A stretch of DNA of 64,000 nucleotides from JBGSTR01 sp963707135 (GTDB lineage: Bacteria > Pseudomonadota > Gammaproteobacteria > Chromatiales > Chromatiaceae): the NCBI GenBank assembly GCA_963707135.1, contig CAVPOY010000009.1:43672-107671 (forward strand), read 5' to 3'. Positions 9,676-19,648 of the stretch are shown here, in pieces. A program made the position numbers and the translations under genes. The notes beneath the pieces are model-generated. The model was given only the letters and a program-made list of their open reading frames with translations. It did no database searches and had not been told where the DNA came from. How positions within the stretch are numbered: position 1 is the first letter of the stretch; each line of letters opens with the position of its first letter.

Positions 9676-10542
9676 ATGAGCAGCTTCGTCGTCGCACCGG
9701 CCATCATGACCGGCATCGGCTTCGCCTTTGCCGTGATACTGGCCGTCGCCTACCGCTTTCTTCGCGTGCACGAGGACCCTCGCATCGACGACACCGAGCT
9801 CCTGCTCCCCGGCTCGAATTGCGGCGCCTGCGGCCAGCCCGGCTGCCGTGCCTTCGCCGAGCAGTTGGTGGCGGGCGCCCTGAGCCCCAGCCTCTGCACC
9901 GGTCGCCTCGGCCGACGCGATCGCCGCGGTGGCCGACTATCTGGACGTCGATCCGGGCCGGCAGGAGAAGCGGGTAGCCCGTCTGCATTGTGCCGGAGGC
10001 CGCGGTCAGGCCTACCAGATCGCCGAGTACCGGGGGCTTTCGAGCTGCGCGGCGGCGAGCGTGGTCTCGGGTGGCGGCAAGGGCTGCTCCTGGGGCTGCA
10101 TCGGGCTCGGCGGACTGCCGCGATGCCTGCGACTTTCACGCCATCGCGATGAATCTCAACGGGCTGCCGGCGGTGGATATAAACGCCTGCACCGCCTGCG
10201 GCGACTGCGTGGACGCCTGCCCCCGGGACCTGTTCGAGCTGGTACCGCTGAGCCACAAGTTGCTGGTCCAGTGCAGCGCGCCGCTGGCGGGGGATATGGC
10301 CACCGCGCTGTGCCGGACCGCCTGCGACGCCTGCGGGCGCTGTGCGCGCGGACGCCGCGCCGGGGTTGATCCGGATGGAGGACAACCTGCCGGTGGTCGA
10401 TTACAGCGCTGGCGGTCCGGCGCGTCCCGAGGCGACCCTGCGCTGTCCCACCGGAGCGATTCAGTGGGTGGACGGCACTCAGTTCACCGCCGGCGGGGAC
10501 GGCAGGGTTCGCCGAGGGGGGATCCATGTACGAGCCAGCTGA
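9676..10542 (+). CDS. rnfB: Electron transport complex subunit RnfB (three frame interruptions)
   Basis: Iron-sulfur subunit that brings electrons into the ion-pumping Rnf complex. An N-terminal membrane helix (IMTGIGFAFAVILAVAYRFL) leads into LLPGSNCGACGQPGC, the RnfB-specific cluster motif. The frame then changes near 9900, 10111 and 10349, each cured by dropping one base. The restored parts read ADAIAAVADYLDVDPGRQ, CSWGCIGLGDCRDACDFHAI, CTACGDCVDACPRDLF and ACDACGRCAR, that is, the expected two-ferredoxin tail. Corrected length is about 287 residues. Because every domain survives on both sides of each break, sequencing error is more likely than decay. It is the first rnf gene of the operon; the PFOR-like gene lies between it and rnfC. 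Confidence 0.8.
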
Positions 10543-10584
10543 CGTCTTGAGACAACCGAATGCCGGTCAACCGGACGACGCCGA

Positions 10585-13500
10585 ATGCCAAGCCATAGCA
10601 CCCTGAGGCTGCTGCGCCGACTACTCGGGGCCTCTCGCCGGGCCGAGGGGCCGTTCGCCGGCTCGGTCACGGTCCTGGACGGCGGCTCGGCGGTGGCCGT
10701 GACCGAGGCCGCTATCGCCGAGGCGGCCGGGCTCGGGGGCAGCTTCCCTGCTACCGGCGCCGAGCTCGCCTGGCGGGCCGAGCAACGCGATCAGGGCGCC
10801 AACCTGTTCGGCCAGCCGCTGGCCAGTCTGGCCGCCGAGGGCCCGCGCGGGGCATTGGCCGCGGCCGTGGGGCTCGCGCTGGCCGGCGCGCGCGCCACCG
10901 CCTTCCTTTCTGGACCGGACTTGGCCGCCGTCCGGGACCTGTTGCAGGCCGCCGCCGGGCGGCGCCTGCCGCTGGTGCTGCACTTAGCCGCTCGCGCCCT
11001 GCCGGGTCAGGCGCCTGCCGCGGGCGACGGTCACGAGGCGCTGCACCTGGCGGCGGACTCCGGTTGCCTACTGCTTGTGGCCGCCAATGCGCAGGAGGCG
11101 GTGGACTTTACCCTGATCGCGCGCCGGGCGGCGGAGCAGTCCCTGACGCCGGCCCTGGTGGTCATGGATGGCGAGCGGACCGCGCGCTCTCCGCAGGACG
11201 TGCGCCTGCCGCCGCCCGGGTTGCCCGAGCGATTCCTTGGGGACCCGGACGACGAGATTCGTTGTCCGACCCCGGCCCAGGAGCTGCTGTTCGGCGAGTA
11301 TCGACGGCGGCTTCCGCGCTGGCACGACCCGGACCGCCCGGTGCTGCTCGGAGGCCTGCAGTCGGAGGAGGTCTGGGGCCTGGGTCGTGCCGCCGGCGAA
11401 CCGTTCCTGGACGCCTTCGCGGGAACCGCGCTGGAGAAGTCCTTCGCCGACTTCGCCGCGGAGACCGGGCGCGAGCACCGTGCCGTTTCGCAGCATCGGC
11501 TCGAAGGGGCACGACTGGTCCTGGTGGTCCAGGGGTCCGCCGTGGAGACCGCCGAGGCCGTGGCCGACCATCTCCGTAACGAGGCCCGCCTGAAGGTTGG
11601 CGTGCTCGGCATGCGCTGCCTGCGGCCGTTTCCGGGAGCGGCCGTCGCCGGTCTGCTCGCCGGTGCGCCGCTGGTCTGCGTCCTCGAGCGGCTCGAAACC
11701 CCGCTCGCCGGGGAGCCGCCCCTGCTGCGCGAGCTGCGCGCGGCGCTCGACCGGGCCTCGGAGAACGGCCGCTTCGGCGCGGACCTCCATGCGGGTTACC
11801 CGGCCCTGAGCGAGCGGCAGCGGCCCCGCTTCCTGTCTGTCGTCTACGGCCTGGGTGGGCTGCCGTTGAGGGCGGCGGACCTGATCGAGCTGTGCCGGCG
11901 GGCCGAGGGCATCCGCCGGCCGAGGGTCTATCTCGGCCTGGACTTCGGCGGTGGGCCGACCCCCTATCCGAAGCGGCAGGTGCTGCTCGAGCGGATTCGA
12001 CGGTCCTACCCCGGGATCGCCGATCTCGGGCTCAGGAGCGACGTCCCGGGTCCGGCCCTGATACCGCCCGGCTCCCTGACTATTGGCGTGCATCGACTGT
12101 CGGGCGACGCCGGCGAGGGCCTGGCCGGCGATCTTGCCGCCCTGATGCAGCGCGTGCTCGGGGGCGGGGTTCGCGGCAGGCTCGGATCAGCGTCCGCGGG
12201 GTGGGGCGCCGCGGTCTTGGACCTTGTCAACGTGGGCTCGGCGGCCATGCGAGACCCAGGCGATCAACCACCGGTCGACCTGGAGATTCTGACCGTCGAC
12301 CCGGCCTTGGCGCCGTCCGGGCTGGCCGACGGGCTGTCCGCCGGCGGCGCCATTCTGGCGGCGAGCGCCCTGCCGGACGAGGCACTCTGGGCACGGCTTC
12401 CCGCACAGGTACGGCAAGCCGTCAAGGCTTCCGGCTGCGGGCTATACCGTCTGCCGCCGTCCGAGAGCCCTGGGGGCGACGGAACGGAGCGGCTGCTCGG
12501 CGGCGTCTGCTCGGTGCTGCTCGATTCCGGCCGGCTGGACCTTGGCGAGCGTCGGTTGCTGTCGTTGAGAGAGGCGCTGCTCGCGGGCAACGAAGGCGCG
12601 GAGCAGCGGCTGAAGGAATTCAGATCGGGGCTCGCGGGCGTACATCGCATTGATCCCGTCACCCTGCCCGGCGGCGCGTCTCCGCGGGGTCCCGATGACA
12701 CCGGGGAGGTGCCCGCCCTGCTGCGCCGGCTTGGCGGCGCCGGCGACGCCTACGACAATCTGCCGCGCTTCTGGGACCAGGTGGGGGTTCTGTACCGCGA
12801 TGGTGACGAGGGTGCGTTGACGCCCGACCCCTATCTGGCGGTCGGCGCCATGCCGGCCCTGTCCGCCCGTCTCAGGGACCTGAGCCCGGTTCGGAGAGAG
12901 CTTCCCGCTTTCGACCCGGGGCTCTGCACCGGTTGCGGGCGGTGTTGGAGCGGCTGCCCGGATGGCGCGGTACTGGCCGCGGCGATTATGCCCGAGCGCC
13001 TGATCGAGGCGGGCGTCAAGGCGGCCGGCGCGCACGCGCTGCGACCCGTGGTTCCGCAGCTGGCCGCCGGTATGAGCCGGCTTTGCCGGCAAGGCGAGTC
13101 GCCATCCGGGACCCTTGGGGACCTGCTCCTGTCGGCCTACGAGGCCATCGAGGCCAAGCTGCCGTCCGGCGAGCGCAAGGCCGCCATCCGGGGCGCCCTG
13201 GGCGCGGTTACCGACGCTGTCGGCTGCCTGCCGCTCGCGAGGACGGAACCATTCTTCGGTGATTCCAAGGGGGCAGGTAAGGACGGAGAGCTGCTCGCCC
13301 TGGCGCTGGACCCGCGGGCCTGCAAGGGCTGCGGCATCTGCGCCCAGGTCTGCACCGACGGGGCGCTTCGGATGCGCAGCCAGGACGCCGCGTTGTTGGC
13401 CCGGGCGCGAGAGATTCAGAGCGCCTGGGACCTGCTGCCCGGCACCTCGGCCGCGACCATAGCGCGGGTGGGCTCACACCCGGCCGTGGGCGGCGGCGCG

Positions 13501-15160
13501 GCGGGGCTGCTGTCGGAGGCCGCGGCCCGGTCGCTCGCGGGCGGCGACGGGTCGGAGCCCGGCTCGGGGGCGCGTCTCGCGCTCAGGCTGGCCCTGGCGA
13601 CCGCCGAGTCGCTCCAGGCGCCGCGGCTCGACGCCTATGCCCGGGAGGTCCGGGACACCGCCGAACGCGTCCGGGCGCTGATCCGCGACCTGCTCGCCAA
13701 TGCGCTGCCTTCGGACGATCTGGATGCGCTTTCCCGCGGTCTCGAGGGCATGGGCGCCGGGCAGTCGGACCTCGGCGCCGTCATCGGCCAGGCCGAGGAC
13801 GCCCTGGGGGCCGGGGTCGACGCCCCGCGATTGCGGCGTCTCGTGGGTCTGGCCCGCGATCTCTCCGATCTCGCCTCGCGGCTCGGGGAGGGCCGCCAGG
13901 GCCTTGGGCGCGCCCGGTCGAGCCTGGTGCTGTCGGGCTGGACGGGGATGGCCTTTCCGCACAACCCCTTCACCGGTCCAGTGATGCTGGACCCCGCCGG
14001 CGACGGTGCCTTGCTCGCCGCGGGCCTGGCGGAGGGCACGCTGCGTCGGATCGCGAGCGAGCTCGCGCTGCTGCGCAAGGCGCGCCTGGAGCTGGAGCAA
14101 CCCGCGGAGGCCGCGCGCCGATGGGCGGAGCTGGAGTGTCTCGGTTGGCACGACCTAGACGCGGACGAGCGTCGCCGCTGCCCGCCGCTGCTTCTGGTCG
14201 GCGACGGCGGCCTGCTGACGGGCCTGGGGCTGGGGCAGCTAGCCTCGCTGCTGGGAGGCGACCTGCCGGTCAAGGTCCTCGTGCTGGCGGACCTGGACCT
14301 CGGCATCGCCGCGCCGCCCGAGCTCGCTGCGCCTGCTGGCCGTCGTCCAGGACCCAAGGGCCGAGGTCGGCCTGCTAGCCCTGTCCCAGCGCGGCGCCTA
14401 CATCGCCCAGACCGCGCTGGGCGTCCCAGGGCATATGAGCGAGACCTTGGAGCGAGCCCTGAACCATGAGGGTCCGGCGCTGATACACCTGCACGCGCCG
14501 AGCCCTCGGCGCCACGGTTTCGCCACCGATCGCACGCTGGAGCGCTCGCGCGACGCGGTCGAGACCCGGGTCTTTCCGCTATTCCGCTACGACCCCCACG
14601 GAGAGGGCGTGTTCGGCTCCCGGCTGGACCTGGACGGTAATGCGGATCCACTACTGCCCTGGGCCAGCGGCGGGGACGCTGGAGGCCGGACCGCGGCGGA
14701 CTGGGCCTTGGGTGAGCGGCGGTTCGCCCATCTGTTCAGCCCCATCGCGGACGGCGACTCCGGCCCGACGCCGCTGGCGGACTATCTCGAGTTAGGGACG
14801 AGTGAGCGCCGCAAGCGGACGCCGTTCGTCGAGCGTGCCGGCAACGGGGAAGCGCCGAGGCGCTTCCGGGTCGACCCCGAGCTGGTGCGCGTCAGCGGGG
14901 AACGGCTGGCGGCCTGGCGCATGCTGCAGGAGCTTGCCGGATTGGTCACGCCCTTCACCGCCCGCGTCCGGGCGGAATCGGAGGCGCGGGTCGAGGCCGA
15001 GCACCAGGCGGCGCTCGAGGCCCAGGCCGATGCGTACGAGACCCGCATTCAGGGCCTGCGCGCCGAGCTTCGGGAGGAGACGCGGCTCGCGATGCGCGAG
15101 CGGCTGATGCAGCTGGCAGGTTATCGCGGTGCCGCGGATCAACAGGGGCGCGCGGAATGA
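10585..15160 (+). CDS. Giant PFOR-like protein (alpha-gamma-ferredoxin-beta architecture, degenerate; one frame interruption)
   Basis: Corrected length is about 1524 residues; canonical PFOR is about 1200. Residues 20-230 match the PFOR alpha domain (SFPATGAEL in place of YPITPSS, EGPRGALAAAVGLALAGA, LHLAARAL, VVMDGERT). Domain II spans about 250-400 and gamma about 490-640. FWDQVGVLYRDG precedes two ferredoxin motifs, CTGCGRCWSGCPDGAV near 781 and CKGCGICAQVCTDGA near 912. The beta domain has GDGGLLTGLGLGQL near 1205, but the downstream Asn/TGGQ metal-binding block is absent. The frame changes near 14317-14330; in the next frame LALSQRGAYIAQTALGVPGH and GPALIHLHAPSPRRHGF finish the domain, followed by LQELAG and a coiled coil. 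Position between rnfB and rnfC suggests a ferredoxin-linked partner of Rnf; catalytic activity is doubtful. Confidence 0.7.
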
Positions 15161-15248
15161 GCGGGTTTCCTGCCGGTCGACCTTCCGTGGGCCGCTGCTC
15201 GGTCCAGACCGTGCCCCTTCAGCTATCTCAACACGCGCTCGAACGCCG

Positions 15249-16590
15249 ATGATCGCCCTTCGGTCGCTGCTCATGCAGGGTTTCTCCCACGGCATTCACC
15301 CGCGGGACCACAAGGAGAGGACCGCCGCCCTCCCCACCCAGCGGATGCCCTTCGTGGACCGCTATGTGTTGCCGTTGAGCCAGAGCCTGGGTGCGCCGGC
15401 CCGTCCGGTGGTGCGAGCCGGCGAGCGGGTGCGCCGCGGACAGCCGATCGCCGAGCCCTCGGCCTTCTTCTCGACCAGCCTGCACAGCCCGGTGACCGGC
15501 CGCGTCCGGGATATCGGCAGCCGCCGGTTCCCCGGCGGGCGCTTCGAGCAGGCGATCGAGATCGAGGCCGACCCGTTCGCCACTCAGCGGCTCGATCCGG
15601 CGCCGCGTCCGGACTGGCGGCGCCTGAGCCTGGACGAGCTGAGCGCCGAGGTGCAGCGGGCCGGGATCGTCGGCCTCGGGGGCGCGGCGCTGCCGGCCCA
15701 TGTCAAGTACGCCCTGCGCGAGGGCGTGAAGATCCGTTACCTGATCGCCAACGGCGCCGAATGCGAGCCCTATCTGACCAACGACCACCGGGTCATGGTC
15801 GAGCGGACGGACGACCTGCTCAGCGGCATCGAAATTCTGCACACCCTGCTCGGCGCCGAGGAGACCCTCATCGGGATCGAGCTGAACAAGCCGGACGCCA
15901 TCGCCGCCCTGCGCGAGCGCATCGGTAAGGGCAGTCCGATCCGGGTGGAGCCCCTGAGGGTCAAGTATCCCCAGGGCGACTCCAAGATGCTGATCAAGGC
16001 CCTGCTCGGCATCGAGGTCCCGAAGGGGCTGCACGCCGCCGACCTCGGTATCATCATGAATAATGTCGGCACCATCACGGCCATCGCCGACTGGTTCAAC
16101 CGGGGGATGCCCTACATCGAGCGGCGGGTGACGGTCTCGGGTCCAGGCATTCCGCGGCCTTCCAACCTGCTGGTACCGCTCGGGACGCCGGTGCGCGAGG
16201 TCCTGCGGTTCTGCGGCGGAAACACGGAGGACACCCGCGAGGTCGTTATGGGCGGTCCGATGATGGGGACACCGCTCGCCAGCCTCGACGCCCCGATCAT
16301 CAAGACCAGCTCCGGGGTCCTGGCGTTCACCGCCGGGGAGACCGCGCGTCCGCCCGAGTTCCCCTGTATCCGTTGCGGGCGGTGTGTCGAGGCCTGCCCC
16401 TATTTTCTGAACCCTTCAAAGCTCGCCCGGCTGGCCCGGGCGCACCTGTATGACGAGATGAAGCAGGCGCATCTGATGGAGTGCGTCGAATGCGGTTCCT
16501 GCACCTACTCGTGCCCGTCCGGTATACCCGATCGTGCAGCTGGTGCGCAGCGCCAAACAGACCCTGCGTCAGGGGAAACGCAAGGCGTGA
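15249..16590 (+). CDS. rnfC: Electron transport complex subunit RnfC (one frame interruption near the end)
   Basis: Soluble, membrane-associated subunit that binds NAD(H), FMN and two [4Fe-4S] clusters. Conserved blocks are FSHGIHPRDHKERT near the start, GIVGLGGAALPAHVK, IANGAECEPYLTNDHRVM, the quinone/NAD-binding-like YPQGDSKMLIKALLG, and the paired cluster motifs CIRCGRCVEACPYFLNP and CVECGSCTYSCPSGIP. An extra base near 16525 throws the frame; in the corrected frame the tail reads PIVQLVRSAKQTLRQGKRKA and stops at 16590, overlapping the rnfD start by four bases. Without the correction rnfC appears fused to rnfD. Corrected length is 446 residues. The ATG at 15273 is an alternative start. 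Confidence 0.88.
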
Positions 16591-17609
16591 AGACCAAGGA
16601 CCCCAGGCTGCTGGTCCGGGCCGCGCCGCTGCTGCGGCAGGAGATCACGACAGCGCGGGCGATGCGGGACGTGCTCTACGCGCTGTTGCCCGCGACGCTG
16701 GCCGGGGTCTGGTTCTTCGGGCTCGGGGCCGCGCTGGTGCTGTTGGCCAGCATCGCCGGGGCCGCGCTGACCGAGTGGGCGTTCTCGTCCCCTGATCAGC
16801 GCAAGGATAGGCTGCTCGACGGCAGCGGGGTGCTCACGGGCCTGCTGCTGGGCCTGACGCTGCCGCCGGCGCTGCCCTTGTGGATGGCGTTCCTGGGCGG
16901 TGCGGTGTCCATCGGGCTCGGCAAGCTGATCTGGGGCGGGCTCGGGCACAACCTGTTCAACCCGGCCCTGGTCGGGCGGGCCTTCCTGCTGGCGACCTTC
17001 CCGGCGGCGATGACGACCTGGAGCGCGCACTCGTCCGGTGGCGGCGACCTGTTCCGGGTCTATTCGTCGAATCTGGCGTGGCCCTTCCTGCAAGGGAGCT
17101 ACGACGCGGTCAGCGCCGCCACGCCGCTGGGCCTGATGAAGTTCGAGCAGCTGCCGACCGGGCTCGCGGACCTGCTGCTCGGCAGCACCGCCGGGTGCAT
17201 CGGCGAGACCAGCGGGGTGCTGCTGCTCGCGGGCGGGGTCTACCTGCTGCTGCGGCGGGACATCGACTGGCGCATCCCGGCCGGCATCCTGCTGTCGGTC
17301 GCCGTGTTCTCGGGGGCCCTGTATCTAATCGACTCGGCGCACTACCCCGGTCCCCTGTTCTCGGTGCTCTCGGGCGGCCTGCTGATCGGGGCCTTCTACA
17401 TGGCCACCGACCCGGTGACCTCGCCGCTGACGCCCCGCGGGTCCTGGATGTTCGCCATCGGGGTCGGGCTGCTGGTGGTCCTGATCCGGGTCTTCGGCGG
17501 CTTTCCAGAGGGCGTGATGTACGCGATCCTGCTGATGAACGCCGCCACGCCGCTGATCGACCGCTACACCCAGCCGCGTGTCTTCGGCCGGGGCGTCAAG
17601 ACCCGATGA
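16587..17609 (+). CDS. rnfD: Electron transport complex subunit RnfD
   Basis: Membrane subunit (340 residues, about 9-10 helices) that carries covalent FMN in the ion-translocating core. KDRLLDGSGVLTGLLLGLTL is the family signature near residue 70. AVSAATPLG holds the Thr expected to bind FMN through a phosphodiester. GAFYMATDPVTSPLTPRG and GGFPEGVMYAILLMNAATPLID are the conserved C-terminal blocks. Start is a GTG inside GTGA, overlapping the corrected rnfC stop. The stop overlaps the rnfG ATG by four bases, so translation is coupled at both ends. No frame problem is seen within the gene. Confidence 0.93.
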   Translation: MKTKDPRLLVRAAPLLRQEITTARAMRDVLYALLPATLAGVWFFGLGAALVLLASIAGAALTEWAFSSPDQRKDRLLDGSGVLTGLLLGLTLPPALPLWMAFLGGAVSIGLGKLIWGGLGHNLFNPALVGRAFLLATFPAAMTTWSAHSSGGGDLFRVYSSNLAWPFLQGSYDAVSAATPLGLMKFEQLPTGLADLLLGSTAGCIGETSGVLLLAGGVYLLLRRDIDWRIPAGILLSVAVFSGALYLIDSAHYPGPLFSVLSGGLLIGAFYMATDPVTSPLTPRGSWMFAIGVGLLVVLIRVFGGFPEGVMYAILLMNAATPLIDRYTQPRVFGRGVKTR

Positions 17610-18341
17610 AGGTCGCACCGCCAGACCCGTCGCGCGACGGCGGAGCCGGGCGCGGCCCGGCTGATCGCGACCCTCGGGATCGCCGGCCTGTTGTCCGGCC
17701 TGATTATAGTGACGGCATTCGAGGCCACGCTGCCGACCATCACCGCCTACAAGGCCCGGATGCTTCAGGAGGCGGTCTTCAAGGTCCTGCCCGGGACCGT
17801 CAGCCTGCAACGGCTCGCCTACCGCGACGGGAGTCTGGTGCCGATCGAGCGGGAAGCCAAGGGCGAGGAGATGGTGCTTGGCGGCTACGACGGGGAGGGG
17901 CGACTGATCGGCTACGCGATCCCGGGGGCCGGGCCGGGCTTCCAGGACATCATCCGACTGCTGTTCGGCTATCGTCCCGAGGTCCGGCAGGTCGTAGGCA
18001 TGGAGATCCTCGAAAGCCGCGAGACGCCGGGCCTGGGTGACAAGATCTACAAGGACGCGGCCTTCGTCGCCAATTTCCAATCCCTGTCCATCGACCCGGA
18101 GATCGTCACCGTGAAGAAGGGCACCCGGTCGGCGCAGAACGAGATCGACGCCATCACCGGCGCCACCATCTCGTCCAAGGCCGTGGCGCGGATCATCAAC
18201 GAGGCCGCGCGCGCGCTGGCTGCCGAGGCTGCCGGAGTCCGCGGACTCTTCGGCGGATGGGGCGGGGCGATGAGGCTCGAGGCGCACCAGCCCTGCGGCA
18301 CGGCACGGCGTCGTTCGGACGGAGGCCGCATTCGGACATGA
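17606..18341 (+). CDS. rnfG: Electron transport complex subunit RnfG (one frame interruption near the start)
   Basis: Periplasmic FMN-binding subunit with one N-terminal membrane anchor. From the ATG at 17606 the reading is a short charged leader; the frame then shifts by one base between about 17647 and 17660, after which ARLIATLGIAGLLSGLIIVT forms the anchor. GFQDIIRLLFGY, ETPGLGDKI and DAITGATISSKAV follow; the Thr in GAT is the covalent FMN site. Corrected length is about 244 residues. The C-terminal 25 residues after RGLFGGWG are not family-like. The stop overlaps the rnfE ATG by four bases. Confidence 0.87.
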
Positions 18342-18989
18342 GCAACAAGCACCCGAACGCCCGCGAGGAATTCATCAAGGGCCTGTGGCGGGAGAACCCG
18401 GTGTTCGTCCAGGTGCTCGGCATGTGCCCGATGCTGGCCGTCACCAATTCGGCCGAGAACGCCCTGGCGATGGGCGGGGCCACCTTCTTCGTGCTGGTCG
18501 CCTCGAGCTTCTTCGTCTCGTCGCTGCAGCGCTGGATTCCCAGGCAGGTGCGCATCTCGACCTATGTGATCATCATCGCCAGCTTCGTGACGGTCACCGA
18601 TTTTGCGCTCGAGGCCCTGGTGCCGAGGCTGCACAAGGAGCTCGGCGCCTTCATCCCGCTGATCGTCGCCAACTGCATGATCCTCGGCCGCCAGGAGGCA
18701 TTCGCGTCCCGCAATTCGGTGGGACTCGCGGTCCTGGACGCGCTCGGCATGGCCAGCGGGTTCCTGTTCGCCCTGCTCGCGCTCGGCAGCGTGCGCGAGA
18801 TCCTGGGCGAGGGCAGTCTGCTCGGCGTGTCAGCTGTTCGGGCCGAGCTTCGAGCCCTGGGTGATCATGATCCTGCCGCCGGGCGGCTTCCTGACCCTCG
18901 GGCTGCTGCTGTTGTTCTTCAATTGGCTGAAGGAGCGCCGGGAGCGTCTGGTCGAGCGGCTCGACGCGATGGAGGCGCAAACGCCATGA
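18338..18989 (+). CDS. rnfE: Electron transport complex subunit RnfE (one frame interruption)
   Basis: Integral membrane subunit of the Rnf core, about 216 residues after correction, with six hydrophobic segments. GLWRENPVFVQVLGMCPMLA and NCMILGRQEAFASRN are diagnostic of the RnfE/NqrD family. An extra T at about 18830 breaks the frame within EGSLLGV; corrected, the last helix reads PWVIMILPPGGFLTLGLLLL and the protein ends in a basic LKERRERLVERLD tail. Uncorrected, the frame runs through into rnfA and mimics an RnfE-RnfA fusion. The corrected stop overlaps the rnfA ATG by four bases. Confidence 0.9.
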
Positions 18990-19564
18990 GCGATCTGCTC
19001 TGGATATTCGTCAGCGCGCTGCTGATCAACAACTTCGTGCTGGCCTATTTTCTCGGCCTGTGCCCGTTCCTCGGCGTGTCCCAGCGTCTGGAGACCGCCT
19101 TCCGGCTGGGCCTGGCGACCATCTTCGTCATGCTGGTCACGGCGCTCTGCGCCTGGCTGCTCAACACCTACATCCTGCCCTACGCGCCGTACCTGAGGCT
19201 GATCAGCTTCATCGTCGTCATCGCCAGCACGGTGCAGTTCATCGAGATGGTGATCAAGAAAACGAGCCCGGCGCTGTTCAAGGCCCTAGGGATATTCCTG
19301 CCGCTGATCACCACGAACTGCGCGGTCCTAGGGCTCGCGATCTTCGCGACCAACAAGGGCTACGGCCTCGTCCAGGGGCTCGTCTACGCGCTCGGCGCGG
19401 GCGCCGGGTTCACGCTGGCCCTGGTACTGATGGCGGGCCTGCGGCAGGAGACGGAGCTGGCCCCGGTGCCCCGGCTGATCCGCGGCACGGCGATGAACCT
19501 GATCATTGCCGGTATCCTGTCGATGGCCTTCATGGGCTTCGCGGGGCTGTTCAGCGCAGCGTGA
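18986..19564 (+). CDS. rnfA: Electron transport complex subunit RnfA
   Basis: Membrane subunit of 192 residues, paralogous to RnfE. NNFVLAYFLGLCPFLGVS near residue 15 and TTNCAVLGLAIFATNKGYG near 110 are the conserved half-helix motifs, each with the Cys that helps hold the intramembrane [2Fe-2S] cluster shared with RnfE (family knowledge). It is the last gene of the operon; order here is B-(PFOR-like)-C-D-G-E-A, with rnfA last rather than first as in Escherichia coli. An 84-bp gap separates it from the convergent GDP-fucose synthase gene; no clear terminator with a T-run is visible. Confidence 0.94.
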   Translation: MSDLLWIFVSALLINNFVLAYFLGLCPFLGVSQRLETAFRLGLATIFVMLVTALCAWLLNTYILPYAPYLRLISFIVVIASTVQFIEMVIKKTSPALFKALGIFLPLITTNCAVLGLAIFATNKGYGLVQGLVYALGAGAGFTLALVLMAGLRQETELAPVPRLIRGTAMNLIIAGILSMAFMGFAGLFSAA

Positions 19565-19648
19565 GGCGGGTGATGGGCGATCTGGGCTTATGTTCTGTGG
19601 TCTCGCCGTACCTTGTGCGACCAATGGTTGATGGTCGAGCGGTGTGAT

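Noticed and set aside
14435..15160. Separate 241-residue gene after the PFOR-like gene
   Set aside because: Its upstream frame continues without a stop into LALSQRGAYIAQTALGVPGH, the missing end of the PFOR beta domain; it is the 3' part of the frame-broken gene.
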